64,000 nt of DNA from Clostridia bacterium (GTDB lineage: Bacteria; Bacillota; Clostridia; TANB77; CAG-508): positions 68,860 to 132,859 of the forward strand of contig JAFWYK010000003.1 of NCBI GenBank assembly GCA_017517685.1, read 5' to 3'. This document shows positions 8,502-17,179 of this stretch, one piece after another. The position numbers and the translations under genes are program-made. Positions within the stretch are counted from its first letter, which is position 1; the number at the start of each line of letters is the position of its first letter. The notes beneath the pieces were generated by a model. The model ran no database searches. It had not been told where the DNA came from and worked only from the letters and a program-made list of their open reading frames with translations.

Positions 8502-9305
8502 ATGAAATACTTATTATTAGCAGATATACATGGTAATGTTTTTGCTTTAGAAAATTGCTTAAAAAACTTATCACAAGATGAATTTGATGAAATTATATTT
8601 TTAGGAGATTACGTAAGTGATATTCCAAGAAGTCATGAAGTGTTAGAACTTATTCGCAAATGCCAAAGTGAATATAAATGTCATGTAATAATAGGAAATA
8701 GAGAAGAAAGGGTCTTAAGTTATATAAAAGGAGAACATCCTGATTGGACTTTAGATACAAGATTTGCAGATGCTGTTTATACTGCAAGTCAATTAACAGA
8801 AGAAGATGTAACATGGCTTGAAAGCTTGCCACAAGAAATTGTTTTAGAAGTTGAAAATAAAAAACTTCATATTTCACATGATTATGATAACGAAATAGAA
8901 GATGGCTTTGACTTTAAATTATTTGGACATGAACATAATCAATTTAACTATAAAAAAGATAATCTTCAAGTAATTAATCCTGGTTCTGTTGGAATAACTG
9001 TAGATGAAAAACCAGTTATGCAATATACAATTTTAGATATTAATCAAGAAGGTTATGAAATTAAAGATTTTAATATTTATTATGATATGTCAGAAGTAAT
9101 TGACTCAGTAAGAAATGCACCAACATATAATGCTCCATATAGATGGGGAAAACTACTTGAACTAATTTTATTAACTGGCATTGACTTTATTGATAAGTGT
9201 ATAAAGGAATATGATAAATTAAGAGCAAGTGATGGTGTGGAAGAAGATTCACTTGAATATTGGAATAGAGCATTAAATAACTGTAATGTATTTTGTGAAG
9301 AATAA
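8502..9305 (+). CDS. Calcineurin-like metallophosphoesterase
   Basis: 267 residues. The five-block metallophosphoesterase pattern is clear: 'LLADIHGNVFALE' (DxH), 'IIFLGDYVSD' (GDxxxD), 'VIIGNREER' (GNxE variant), 'LHISHDYD', and 'KLFGHEHNQF' (GHxH). The short N-terminal phosphoesterase domain (about 1-180, YfcE/Metallophos_2 type) is followed by about 85 residues of helical sequence of unknown function. GAGGAAATT precedes the ATG. Members include nucleotidases and cyclic-nucleotide phosphodiesterases; the substrate is unassigned. Confidence 0.88.
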   Translation: MKYLLLADIHGNVFALENCLKNLSQDEFDEIIFLGDYVSDIPRSHEVLELIRKCQSEYKCHVIIGNREERVLSYIKGEHPDWTLDTRFADAVYTASQLTEEDVTWLESLPQEIVLEVENKKLHISHDYDNEIEDGFDFKLFGHEHNQFNYKKDNLQVINPGSVGITVDEKPVMQYTILDINQEGYEIKDFNIYYDMSEVIDSVRNAPTYNAPYRWGKLLELILLTGIDFIDKCIKEYDKLRASDGVEEDSLEYWNRALNNCNVFCEE

Positions 9306-9330
9306 GTAGTATAAAAATTAAGAGGTATAT

Positions 9331-10047
9331 ATGAAAAGAGTTGCTGTAGCAATTGGCGGTGGAGATATTCCAGGATGGAATTTTAAAACTAAAGATTCAA
9401 ATCAAACTGAATATAATTTAAGAAAAATTGATGAATATATTAGAAGTTTATCTGATAAAGAAAATCCAAAACTTTTATTTATTGGAACAGCAACTAAAGA
9501 AAATATATATTATTTTAATGCTATAAAAAAGATTTATGAACATTTAGGATGTTTAGTAGATTATTTAGAAATAATTGATAAAGAAAATATAGAGAAAATT
9601 CATAGTAAAGTATTAGATGCTGATATTATTTATATTGGCGGCGGAAATACTAAATACATGCTTTCTGAATGGGAAAGAGTAAACTTAAAAGATGCACTTT
9701 TAAAAGCATATAATAATGGAACTATTTTAGCTGGATATAGTGCAGGAGCATATGCGATGTTTAATACAAATTATGAAGGTATCGATGGATTTAATATAAT
9801 TGATGCAGTAGTATGTGTGCATTATAACGAAAAATCAGATGAAAAGAAATCTATGTTTTTGGAAAAAATTAAAGAGATAGGAAAACCAGGGATAGCGCTA
9901 GATAATTCTGTAGCATTAGTTTATAAAAATGAAGAAATATTTTTAGTAAAAGAAACTGAAGAATTTAAAGGTTATAAATTTACTATTAAGAATAATAATT
10001 GTAGTGATAATAATAAAAGTACTATTATAGAGAAAGAGGAAATATAA
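9331..10047 (+). CDS. Peptidase S51 family protein (dipeptidase E-like)
   Basis: 238 residues. It starts with 'AVAIGGGDIPGWN', carries 'IIYIGGGNTKYMLSEW' and the nucleophile elbow 'LAGYSAGAYAMF', whose Ser is the S51 catalytic residue, then 'CVHYNEKSDE' with the candidate catalytic His. The family removes N-terminal aspartyl residues from peptides in the cytosol; close relatives without demonstrated activity are common. AGAGGTATAT is upstream. The next gene's ATG follows its stop codon directly, so the pair is translationally coupled. Confidence 0.85.
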   Translation: MKRVAVAIGGGDIPGWNFKTKDSNQTEYNLRKIDEYIRSLSDKENPKLLFIGTATKENIYYFNAIKKIYEHLGCLVDYLEIIDKENIEKIHSKVLDADIIYIGGGNTKYMLSEWERVNLKDALLKAYNNGTILAGYSAGAYAMFNTNYEGIDGFNIIDAVVCVHYNEKSDEKKSMFLEKIKEIGKPGIALDNSVALVYKNEEIFLVKETEEFKGYKFTIKNNNCSDNNKSTIIEKEEI

Positions 10048-10650
10048 ATGAAGGTATTATTTGCAACATCTAATCCGGCAAAAGTAAAAAGATATAAAGA
10101 ACTATTAAAAGATAATGGAATAGAGTTAATTACACTAAAGGATATTGATATAGATCTTGATGTTGAAGAAAGTGGAAAAAATGCATTAGAAAATGCGCAT
10201 ATAAAAGCTAAAGCTTACTTTGATAAACTAAATATTCCAACAATTGGAATGGATAACAGTTTATTTATAGAAGATATTAATGAAGATGAACAACCAGGAA
10301 CTCATGTAAGAAGAGTTGGTGGAAAAACTTTAACTGATGATGAAATGATTGAGCATTATACATCTTTAGTAAAAAAGTATGGAGATAAGCTTGTTGCTAA
10401 ATGGGTGTATGGAATGGTTATATATACAGAAAAAGGAATATTTGAATATACATGGAATAAAGATGACTTTTATTTTGTATCTAAACCATGTAGTTTAAGA
10501 AATCCAGGTTATCCACTAGATTCAATAGCGGTAGTACCTGAATATAATAAATATTTAGTAGAATTAACAGAAGCAGATAAACAAAAAACAGAAAGAACAA
10601 CAGCAACAGAAAAAGTAATTGAATTTATAGTAAATTCTGTAAAAAAATAA
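10048..10650 (+). CDS. Divergent Ham1/ITPase-family protein (second paralogue)
   Basis: 200 residues. The N-terminus 'KVLFATSNPAKVKRYKELL' and 'ESGKNALENAHIKAKAYF' match the Ham1 family, and the gene is a second, divergent relative of the rdgB gene 1.6 kb upstream. The metal-site motif DDSG is changed to 'GMDNSLFIED', the aromatic 'GYDPxF'-type motif to 'NPGYPLDSI', and the SHR-type C-terminal motif is absent ('KTERTTATEKVIEF'). Fold membership is likely, but activity on ITP/XTP is doubtful and another nucleotide may be the substrate. AGAGGAAATA serves as ribosome binding site inside the end of the preceding peptidase gene. Confidence 0.75.
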   Translation: MKVLFATSNPAKVKRYKELLKDNGIELITLKDIDIDLDVEESGKNALENAHIKAKAYFDKLNIPTIGMDNSLFIEDINEDEQPGTHVRRVGGKTLTDDEMIEHYTSLVKKYGDKLVAKWVYGMVIYTEKGIFEYTWNKDDFYFVSKPCSLRNPGYPLDSIAVVPEYNKYLVELTEADKQKTERTTATEKVIEFIVNSVKK

Positions 10651-10670
10651 AATAGTGGAGATTGCTAAAG

Positions 10671-11963
10671 ATGGAAAAAATAACTAAGAATTATAAGTTA
10701 ATATTGGTTTTGATTGTAGTACTAGCTATAAGTTTTAGACTTTTTTATATAATTAAAACAGATACGCTTGAATACCAATTTGATGTAGGTGGTAGAAATT
10801 TACCAATGGATTCAGTAGAAGAATATGATCGAATTTATTCAAATTATGCTGAAGAACCATATCTTGCAAGACATATTCACTATATAATGAAGCTTTATAA
10901 TGAAAAAGAACTACCAAAAGAAGTAATGGGACAATTTTATCATCCACCACTTCATCATGCGATAATGGCAGCGTTTTTAACGTTTATGGATAACTTTAAT
11001 GTTGGTTCGGATATTAAAATTGAAAGCATGCAAATATTAAGTGTTATTTATTCATGTATTACAATGTGGGCAGTATATTCGATGTTAAAAGAATTAGAGA
11101 TAAAACCAAAATTTAGAATTCTTCCAATGATTTTAATGGCTTTTTATCCACTTAATATTTTCTTATCAGGAAGTATTAATAATGATATGCTTGTTTTAAT
11201 GTTTTCAAGCTTAGCACTTTTATATACATTAAAATGGCAAAATAATCCTAGTATGAAAAATGCTTTTTTATTAGCACTATGGATAGGACTTGGTCTTATG
11301 ACTAAAACTTCTATTGTTGTAATGGTAATTCCTGCAGTATATGTGTACTTTAAAATGCTTACACAATATATAAAAGAAGATAAAAAAGTAGGTGGACTTC
11401 TTGTACAACTTGTAGTATTTGCAGCTGTATCTGGAGTACTTGGTCTTTGGTTTCAATTTAGAAGTTTATTAAATGGATTAAATACAATTGGAATTATACA
11501 ACCTTATGAAAATTTAAGTGTTGCGCATTATAGTTTATGGCAAAGATTTGGTCTAAGTAATATATTATTTATGAATGGATATAATTTGTGGAATTACTTT
11601 TTATATACATCACTTAATTTTGGACTAGTATATAATCAAACAATTCTAGAAGGTTTTGTTGCACTTGCAGCACTTATGCTTCTTTTAATATCTATATATT
11701 ACATTATAATAAATTATAAAGAAAATAAAATGCTAATGCTTACATATATATCTTGGTGGATTTCATACTTGTATTTAAATATAAGTATGCCATATTCATG
11801 TTCTATGAATTCAAGATATATGTTAATACCATTAATAATAGGATTCGTTATGATTGGTAAGGGATTAGAAAAAGAAGAGTCAAAAATGTTTAAAACGTTT
11901 ATATATGTATTAACAGCTGTTATTTGTATATACAGTTTAATTCGTTTTATAGCTTTTATATAA
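10671..11963 (+). CDS. Polytopic membrane protein, GT-C glycosyltransferase-like
   Basis: 430 residues from the ATG at 10671; GTGGAG 10 bases before supports it, while an in-frame TTG at 10662 sits too close to that site. About ten membrane segments are visible. The first is followed by an external loop ending in 'FYHPPLHHAIMAAFLTF', resembling the P-x-HH-type loop of ArnT/PMT-like (GT39/GT83) enzymes. 'PLNIFLSGSINNDMLVLMFSS' is also typical of this class, where a lipid-linked sugar is transferred outside the membrane. Donor and acceptor cannot be predicted. At least four other large membrane proteins of similar style occur in this window. Confidence 0.6.
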   Translation: MEKITKNYKLILVLIVVLAISFRLFYIIKTDTLEYQFDVGGRNLPMDSVEEYDRIYSNYAEEPYLARHIHYIMKLYNEKELPKEVMGQFYHPPLHHAIMAAFLTFMDNFNVGSDIKIESMQILSVIYSCITMWAVYSMLKELEIKPKFRILPMILMAFYPLNIFLSGSINNDMLVLMFSSLALLYTLKWQNNPSMKNAFLLALWIGLGLMTKTSIVVMVIPAVYVYFKMLTQYIKEDKKVGGLLVQLVVFAAVSGVLGLWFQFRSLLNGLNTIGIIQPYENLSVAHYSLWQRFGLSNILFMNGYNLWNYFLYTSLNFGLVYNQTILEGFVALAALMLLLISIYYIIINYKENKMLMLTYISWWISYLYLNISMPYSCSMNSRYMLIPLIIGFVMIGKGLEKEESKMFKTFIYVLTAVICIYSLIRFIAFI

Positions 11964-11975
11964 AGGAGAAAAATT

Positions 11976-12530
11976 ATGAGTAAATTATTAATTATTGTAG
12001 ATATGATTAAAGGATTTGTAAATGAAGGGGCAATACATGATAAAGGTATAGCAAATATTATTCCAGAGACAATAAATTATATTGAAAAATTTATTAATGA
12101 AGGAAATAAAGTTTTATTTATTAAAGACGCTCACGATGAAGATGCAGTTGAATTTAATGATTTCCCAAAACATTGTTTAAAAGGTACTAGTGAGTCAGAA
12201 TTAGTTGATGAATTATTAAAATATGAGAATGATCAAAATTCTATTGAAAAGAATTCAACAAGTGCTATGTTCGCACCAGGATTTGTTGAATATATAGAAA
12301 AAATAAATGATTTAGAAGAAATAGTAATAGGTGGTTGTTGTACGGATATTTGTGTATTAAATTTAGCTATCCCACTTAAAAATTATTTAAATCAAGTTGA
12401 TAAGAAAATTGCAGTTATAGTGCCAAAATCAATTGTTGAAACATATCATGCAGAAGGTGTTCATGATAGAGAAGAATATAATGAAATGGCATATAAATTA
12501 ATGAGTCAATCTGGAATAAAAGTTATTTAA
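11976..12530 (+). CDS. Isochorismatase-family cysteine hydrolase (nicotinamidase-like)
   Basis: 184 residues. The three catalytic residues of the family are in place: Asp in 'LLIIVDMIKGFVNEG', Lys in 'NSIEKNSTSAMF', and Cys in 'IVIGGCCTDICVLNLA' with the expected cis-peptide-type context. 'FIKDAHDEDAVEFNDFPKHC' supplies the metal- or substrate-contact segment, as in nicotinamidases (D-x-H). The most likely reaction is deamidation of nicotinamide to nicotinate for NAD salvage, but the family also includes other amidases, so the symbol is not assigned. AAAGGAGAAAA precedes the start; the gene follows the membrane protein by 12 bases. Confidence 0.85.
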   Translation: MSKLLIIVDMIKGFVNEGAIHDKGIANIIPETINYIEKFINEGNKVLFIKDAHDEDAVEFNDFPKHCLKGTSESELVDELLKYENDQNSIEKNSTSAMFAPGFVEYIEKINDLEEIVIGGCCTDICVLNLAIPLKNYLNQVDKKIAVIVPKSIVETYHAEGVHDREEYNEMAYKLMSQSGIKVI

Positions 12531-12621
12531 TTTTGTTCACATATATTTTACAATTACTTAATATTAATTTAATATTTTTCAAATACAATCACTATAGAAT
12601 ATAAAAAGAAAGGGTGGTTGA

Positions 12622-13362
12622 ATGATAGAAAATGAAGTAGGAGAGTATTTAATTAATATTGAGAATAGTTTAGTAAATAGAGAAAAGATAGATATAAACG
12701 ACAAGAAATTCGAAAAAGTGATGTTTTTATATAGAGCAGCACTAAAAGAATTAAAGACAAAAATTGATATACTTCAAGAAGAATTAAAACTGTTTTCAGG
12801 CTATGAACCTGTAGAATATGTTATTACTAGAATAAAGAAACCAGAAAGTATTTTAAATAAACTTGAAAGAAAAGATTTAGAGCCAACATATGAAAATATG
12901 TTTGAAAAAATAGATGATATAGCCGGTATAAGAATTGTATGTAACTTTAAATCAGATGTTTATAAATTAGTAGATATTATTTCTAGTTTTCAGGATGTCA
13001 GACTGTTAGATAAAAAAGATTATCTAAAGAATCCCAAAACAAGTGGCTATAGAAGTTATCATATAATTTTAGAAGTTCCAGTAAATTTTTCTTCTGGAAT
13101 AATGTATGTTAAAGTTGAACTACAAATTAGAACTTTAGCAATGGATTTTTGGGCAAGCTTAGAACATAAATTAAAATATAAAAATCAAAGAATATCAAAA
13201 CAAGATTCTAAAAATCTTATTAAATATGCAAAAATCATCGATAATATTGATGAAAATATGTTAAATATATCAAATAGAAATAAAAAAGAAGAAAAAGTAA
13301 ATTTGATTTTAGAAGCAGCAGAAGAAAATACTAAAGCAAAGAAATTTACATTTAAATTATAA
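12622..13362 (+). CDS. Small alarmone synthetase (RelA/SpoT domain only)
   Basis: 246 residues with one RelA/SpoT synthetase domain and no HD hydrolase, TGS or ACT domain, the arrangement of RelQ/RelP-type (p)ppGpp synthetases. Visible motifs are 'VITRIKKPESILNKLERK' (ATP-binding basic strand), 'IDDIAGIRIVCNF' with the acidic metal ligand, 'KNPKTSGYRSYHIILEV' (GTP-binding G-loop with the stacking Tyr), and 'VELQIRTLAMDFWASLEHKLKYK'. It makes pppGpp or ppGpp from ATP and GTP/GDP in stress. AAAGGGTGG lies upstream after a 91-base AT-rich gap. A terminator follows closely. Confidence 0.92.
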   Translation: MIENEVGEYLINIENSLVNREKIDINDKKFEKVMFLYRAALKELKTKIDILQEELKLFSGYEPVEYVITRIKKPESILNKLERKDLEPTYENMFEKIDDIAGIRIVCNFKSDVYKLVDIISSFQDVRLLDKKDYLKNPKTSGYRSYHIILEVPVNFSSGIMYVKVELQIRTLAMDFWASLEHKLKYKNQRISKQDSKNLIKYAKIIDNIDENMLNISNRNKKEEKVNLILEAAEENTKAKKFTFKL

Positions 13363-13368
13363 AAGTAG

Positions 13369-13393
13369 GCTCTTAAATTTTAAGAGCTTTTTA
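13369..13393 (+). terminator. Intrinsic terminator after the alarmone synthetase gene
   Basis: GCTCTTAA (13369-13376) pairs with TTAAGAGC (13380-13387) around a 3-base loop, followed by TTTTTA. Confidence 0.75.
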
Positions 13394-13551
13394 AAAATAA
13401 AGTTAGATTGCTTCCAGGAAAATATAGTGGAAATCTTATAGGAAATGATGATATAGCTAATACTTCTATTAGATTTGAGTTTGATGTAACAAATGACGGT
13501 ATAATAAATAATGCAAAAGCACTAATAGAAGATATCAGTGGCAATTTATAG
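13384..13551 (+). pseudogene. Possible gene remnant, about 55 codons open to a stop
   Basis: In the frame ending at the TAG of 13549-13551 the sequence is open from 13384 and reads as protein-like text (LLPGKYSGNLIGNDD, then TSIRFEFDVTNDG and AKALIEDISG). There is no ATG and no ribosome binding site; the only candidate start is a TTG at 13408. It abuts the terminator on the left and the HD gene's GGGAGAAG site on the right. It looks like the 3' end of a gene whose beginning was deleted, but a chance open frame in AT-rich DNA cannot be ruled out. Confidence 0.35.
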
Positions 13552-13560
13552 GGAGAAGAA

Positions 13561-14349
13561 ATGATAGATATTGAAAAAGCAGAAAAAGCATTTAAAGAAT
13601 ACTTAAAAGGATATGATGTTCAAGATGAAAAAGTAGCATTAAAAATAAGACATACGTATGGTGTTGTTAAAGCAAGCCAGTATTTAGCAAAAGCAATTGG
13701 TTTAGATGAAGAAAATACAAATCTTTCAATGCTAATTGCATTGCTTCATGACATAGGAAGATTTGAACAATCAAAAGCAAGTAGCGATGTTTATGATAAT
13801 GCTGATAAAACTTTTTTTGATCATGGCGAATATGGAGTAAAAATTCTATTTGAAGATGGATTAATAAGAAACTTTGTAGAAGAAAATACATATGATAATA
13901 TAATTAAAGTTTCAATATTAAATCATAATAAACTTGCAATTGAAGAAGGCTTAACAGATAAAGAATTACTTCATGCAAAACTAATTAGAGATAACGATAA
14001 ATTAGATAACTTTAGAGTAAAACTTGAAGAAAGCTTTAAAGTACTTTTAGGTACTGATGATTTAGAAAAAGTTTCAAACGAAGAAATATCTGAAAATATT
14101 TATCAAGATTTCTTAAAAGAAAGACTAATTGTATATGGTGATGTAAAAACAGACATAGATAGATGGATTAGTTACATTGCATATATATTTGATTTTAACT
14201 TTTCAGAATCACTTGAGTATTTAAAGAATAACGATCTTATAAATAAGAACTTTGATAGAATAGAATATAAAAATCCAAAAACAATAGAAAAAATAAATAA
14301 CATGAAATCTTTGGCAGAAGAATATGTAAATAGAAGATGTAAAAAGTAA
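13561..14349 (+). CDS. HD-domain hydrolase
   Basis: 262 residues. The HD signature is complete: H in 'IRHTYGVVKASQYLAKAIGL', the pair in 'MLIALLHDIGRFEQ', H in 'DHGEYGVKILFEDGL' and 'ILNHNKLAIEEGL', and the final Asp in 'KLIRDNDKLDNFRV'. This set of His residues is typical of HD-domain phosphatases related to YedJ/YfbR-like groups that act on nucleotides or small phosphoesters. GGGAGAAG is directly upstream of the ATG. It is isolated between two terminators, which suggests its own transcript, although no good promoter was found apart from possible readthrough. Confidence 0.85.
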   Translation: MIDIEKAEKAFKEYLKGYDVQDEKVALKIRHTYGVVKASQYLAKAIGLDEENTNLSMLIALLHDIGRFEQSKASSDVYDNADKTFFDHGEYGVKILFEDGLIRNFVEENTYDNIIKVSILNHNKLAIEEGLTDKELLHAKLIRDNDKLDNFRVKLEESFKVLLGTDDLEKVSNEEISENIYQDFLKERLIVYGDVKTDIDRWISYIAYIFDFNFSESLEYLKNNDLINKNFDRIEYKNPKTIEKINNMKSLAEEYVNRRCKK

Positions 14350-14356
14350 ATAAAAG

Positions 14357-14388
14357 CGCTCTAATTATTATAAATTAGGGCGTTTTTT
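14357..14388 (+). terminator. Intrinsic terminator after the HD gene
   Basis: CGCTCTAATT (14357-14366) pairs with AATTAGGGCG (14373-14382), one G-T wobble, followed by TTTTTTG. Confidence 0.85.
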
Positions 14389-14461
14389 GTTTAAAAATAT
14401 AATAAAATACTCTAAATTTGTTAATATTGCCGCAAAACCTACGGAAATAAGCAAAAAATGC

Positions 14462-14490
14462 TTGAAATCAGGCTCGATTTCTGGTATAAT
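14462..14490 (+). promoter_or_regulatory. Strong promoter for the deaminase-like gene
   Basis: TTGAAA (14462-14467), a 17-base spacer and a perfect TATAAT (14485-14490). Start codon 51 bases downstream. Confidence 0.8.
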
Positions 14491-14540
14491 ATAGAATTAA
14501 CAAGTTAAATTAAGAGAAGAAAGTGAGGAGTTTTTAAATA

Positions 14541-17051
14541 ATGGAAAAGAAATTAGTATATTTCAACAGATTTTATATAGATAAAGAGAAAGATATTGTA
14601 GTAGAGCTATATAAAACAGGAGAGGCAGATGAACTAACTTATATTATAAGAACTCCTAATCATAAAAGTGGAAATTTAATATCAAATTTAGCAAAAATTT
14701 GTGGCATGGATTTTACTAGAGACGAAAATGGTCTTAAAGTAATTAAAGGGAAAATACCAGCTTCATTAAATGGAGATAATGAAGAAGTATACATATTTAG
14801 ACTTGCTGGAATGAAAATAGCAAATATCTATAATAATAGAATTGAAGTAAAAGCTATGATGCCAGCAATTACTAAAACACTAATGTCACAAACAAAAGAT
14901 TATAAATTTGATATCAAGAAAACAATTGTTAAATCATATATATTTAAAAAATCAAAATTTAGAACAGACCTTCATACACATATGAATGCAAACTTAACTC
15001 CTGATGTTTTAATTTCATTAGGAATTGTACATCAAGTAAGATATCCATTATATTATGTTAAAAAATTAGGTCTTAAATTATCAGCTAAACAAGAAAAATC
15101 TGTTTTAAAAGCAAGAAAAGAAGTTGAGAAACAATTTGCTGATTCAGAACTTGTTGGTAAATATTTAACAAGAAAAATTGATGATAATACATTTATCAAC
15201 TTCGCTGATTTAATTCTAAATAATATCCAAAATGCTGAAGAAAATATTGGAAAAATTAGAGCTAGTTTAGCTTTATTAAAAGATGGTCAATCAGTATTTA
15301 CAAACTTAGAGAAAGTTTATATTTATAGATATGTTTTCTGTAAGGGAAAACCATCTGATAATAAAATTAGATTAACAACTAAAAAGGTAGAAGCTATACC
15401 AGAAGAAGATGTTGTTAAATATGTTAAGAAAATATTAGAAGATAAAAAAACAGGAAGTATATATGAGAATAACTCTTTAAGACAAGATAAATATTTATGG
15501 ATAGCAAGAGAATATAAAAGACAAGGTATTTTATATACAGAAATTGCTGATACGGATTTAACAAAACCAGGTGAACCTGCAATTAAATTATTAGAAGAAG
15601 TTCATGAAATAATGCCAAAAATAGAAAAAGAAACTGGAGTTTCAATTAGATTATTAGTAGGTATTAGAAGAATTCCTTTAACAATAATTAGAGATCAAAA
15701 AACAAGTTCAAATTACTTAAGAGAAAATTTAGATGTTTTAAAAGCAGTAGCCAAAAGTCCATACGTAGTAGGTAGTGACTTTATTGGTGAAGAAATTAAT
15801 GATATTGCAGAATTAAAACCAGTAATTAGAGAACTTGTACAATATGCAGTAACAGAAGACGAAGGATTTACTGTAAGAATTCACGCAGGTGAAAATGATT
15901 GTTTAAGAGAAAATGTTGCAAGATCAATTGAATGTATAAAAGAATCATTAAAACCAGGACAAAAAATGCCACGTTTTAGATTAGGACATGGACTTTATAC
16001 AGCTGATTTAAATTCTGAAGAAGGTAAAGCCTTAATGAAAGAAATGGTAGATACAAAAGCTGTACTAGAATTTCAATTAACATCAAATGTTAGATTAAAC
16101 AACTTAACAGATATTGAAAGACATCCATTAAAACAATACTTAGCAGCAGGTGTAAGATGTGTTCAAGGAACAGATGGATGTGGATTCTATGGTAGTGATA
16201 CTATGGACGAACAATTAGCACTTCATAATTTAATTGGATTAAATGATGATGATTTTGCTAAAATGAGAAAAGTTGAAGATGAAATAATTTCAGATAGAAA
16301 AAAATACTTTAAAGAAAAATCTAAAAAATTCGAAGAATTCTTAGCAGGTAGAACAATTAGAGAAGCAGTTCTTGACTTAGAAAACAAAAACTTTGAATTA
16401 AGTAAAGATAATGTTATTGAAATGAGAATTTCAAATAAATTAGATTCAGAAACAGAACTTAAAGGAAAAGTTAAAAACTTACCAGAAAATAAAATTCCAA
16501 TAGTTATAGCAGGTGGAAGCTTTAATGCAAAAAATAGAGAAACGGTTTTAGATGAAACTGGAAGAAATGCTATTAAAAAATTAATTGAAACATTAAATGA
16601 TGAAAAAGTATATTTCGTAGTTGGTCATAAAATGAGTGGTTATGAAAAAGCTATTTTAGATGCATCAAAAGAATTAAATAAAAAATTTGAAATTGATGCT
16701 ATAGTACCAAAAGAAGTTTCAGCTGAAGAAGTAGATGGATTATTAAAAGAAAATATTAATGGTGTACGTATTTCTACAGAAAGAGAAGAAATGGGTATTT
16801 ATAAAAGTTTTAACTATGAAATCTTTGAAAGAAGAAATTCAATAGTAGTTGCATTTGATGGTAACTCTCCAGTATCAAATTTAGTTCAAGAAGCTAAAAA
16901 TGGTAAAGGAAAAGCTAAAATCTATGTTAACTCAGATGTTGAAGCATTAAAAGATAAAGCTAATTCATTAGATGGATATGTTAAAAAATTCAAAATTAAC
17001 GATGATTTAGCAGAAGCTATATTAAAAGATCATCCAGAAATTGGTGTATAA
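14541..17051 (+). CDS. Large adenosine-deaminase-like amidohydrolase with extra N- and C-terminal domains
   Basis: 836 residues, roughly twice a normal adenosine deaminase. Residues 1-135 are not recognised. A metal-dependent deaminase barrel spans about 136-600: 'RTDLHTHMNANL' (zinc His pair), 'FTVRIHAGEND' (zinc His and catalytic Glu), 'RLGHGLY' (catalytic His), and 'VQGTDGCGFYG', where the usual TDDP reads TDGC. One of the two aspartates that contact the metal and purine is therefore replaced. Residues about 645-836 form a separate alpha/beta unit starting 'IPIVIAGGSFNAKN' and containing 'VYFVVGHKMSGYEKAIL', reminiscent of SLOG/LOG-type Rossmann-like nucleotide-sensing domains. The gene is monocistronic with its own promoter and terminator. 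Purine deamination is inferred; the altered TDD motif and the extra domains make the substrate uncertain. Confidence 0.75.
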   Translation: MEKKLVYFNRFYIDKEKDIVVELYKTGEADELTYIIRTPNHKSGNLISNLAKICGMDFTRDENGLKVIKGKIPASLNGDNEEVYIFRLAGMKIANIYNNRIEVKAMMPAITKTLMSQTKDYKFDIKKTIVKSYIFKKSKFRTDLHTHMNANLTPDVLISLGIVHQVRYPLYYVKKLGLKLSAKQEKSVLKARKEVEKQFADSELVGKYLTRKIDDNTFINFADLILNNIQNAEENIGKIRASLALLKDGQSVFTNLEKVYIYRYVFCKGKPSDNKIRLTTKKVEAIPEEDVVKYVKKILEDKKTGSIYENNSLRQDKYLWIAREYKRQGILYTEIADTDLTKPGEPAIKLLEEVHEIMPKIEKETGVSIRLLVGIRRIPLTIIRDQKTSSNYLRENLDVLKAVAKSPYVVGSDFIGEEINDIAELKPVIRELVQYAVTEDEGFTVRIHAGENDCLRENVARSIECIKESLKPGQKMPRFRLGHGLYTADLNSEEGKALMKEMVDTKAVLEFQLTSNVRLNNLTDIERHPLKQYLAAGVRCVQGTDGCGFYGSDTMDEQLALHNLIGLNDDDFAKMRKVEDEIISDRKKYFKEKSKKFEEFLAGRTIREAVLDLENKNFELSKDNVIEMRISNKLDSETELKGKVKNLPENKIPIVIAGGSFNAKNRETVLDETGRNAIKKLIETLNDEKVYFVVGHKMSGYEKAILDASKELNKKFEIDAIVPKEVSAEEVDGLLKENINGVRISTEREEMGIYKSFNYEIFERRNSIVVAFDGNSPVSNLVQEAKNGKGKAKIYVNSDVEALKDKANSLDGYVKKFKINDDLAEAILKDHPEIGV

Positions 17052-17060
17052 TAAATAAGA

Positions 17061-17094
17061 AATAAAGGTTATGAAAGTAACCTTTATTTTTTTT
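17061..17094 (+). terminator. Intrinsic terminator
   Basis: AATAAAGGTTA (17061-17071) pairs with TAACCTTTATT (17078-17088), an 11-bp stem with a 6-base loop followed by a T run. Confidence 0.9.
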
Positions 17095-17128
17095 ACTTTA
17101 AATTGCGATTACATTTGTGTAACATGTA

Positions 17129-17157
17129 TTGAATCATAGACGTGGTATTGGTAAAAT
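17129..17157 (+). promoter_or_regulatory. Promoter for the 220-residue unknown gene
   Basis: TTGAAT (17129-17134), a 17-base spacer and TAAAAT (17152-17157) preceded by TGG (extended -10). Confidence 0.65.
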
Positions 17158-17179
17158 ATGATAAAAGAGGTACAAAAGC

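Noticed and set aside
14541-17051. RADAR antiviral system (RdrB-like deaminase)
   Set aside because: The deaminase-like protein is large, but no RdrA-type ATPase or other defence gene is adjacent, and it has a private promoter and terminator amid housekeeping genes.
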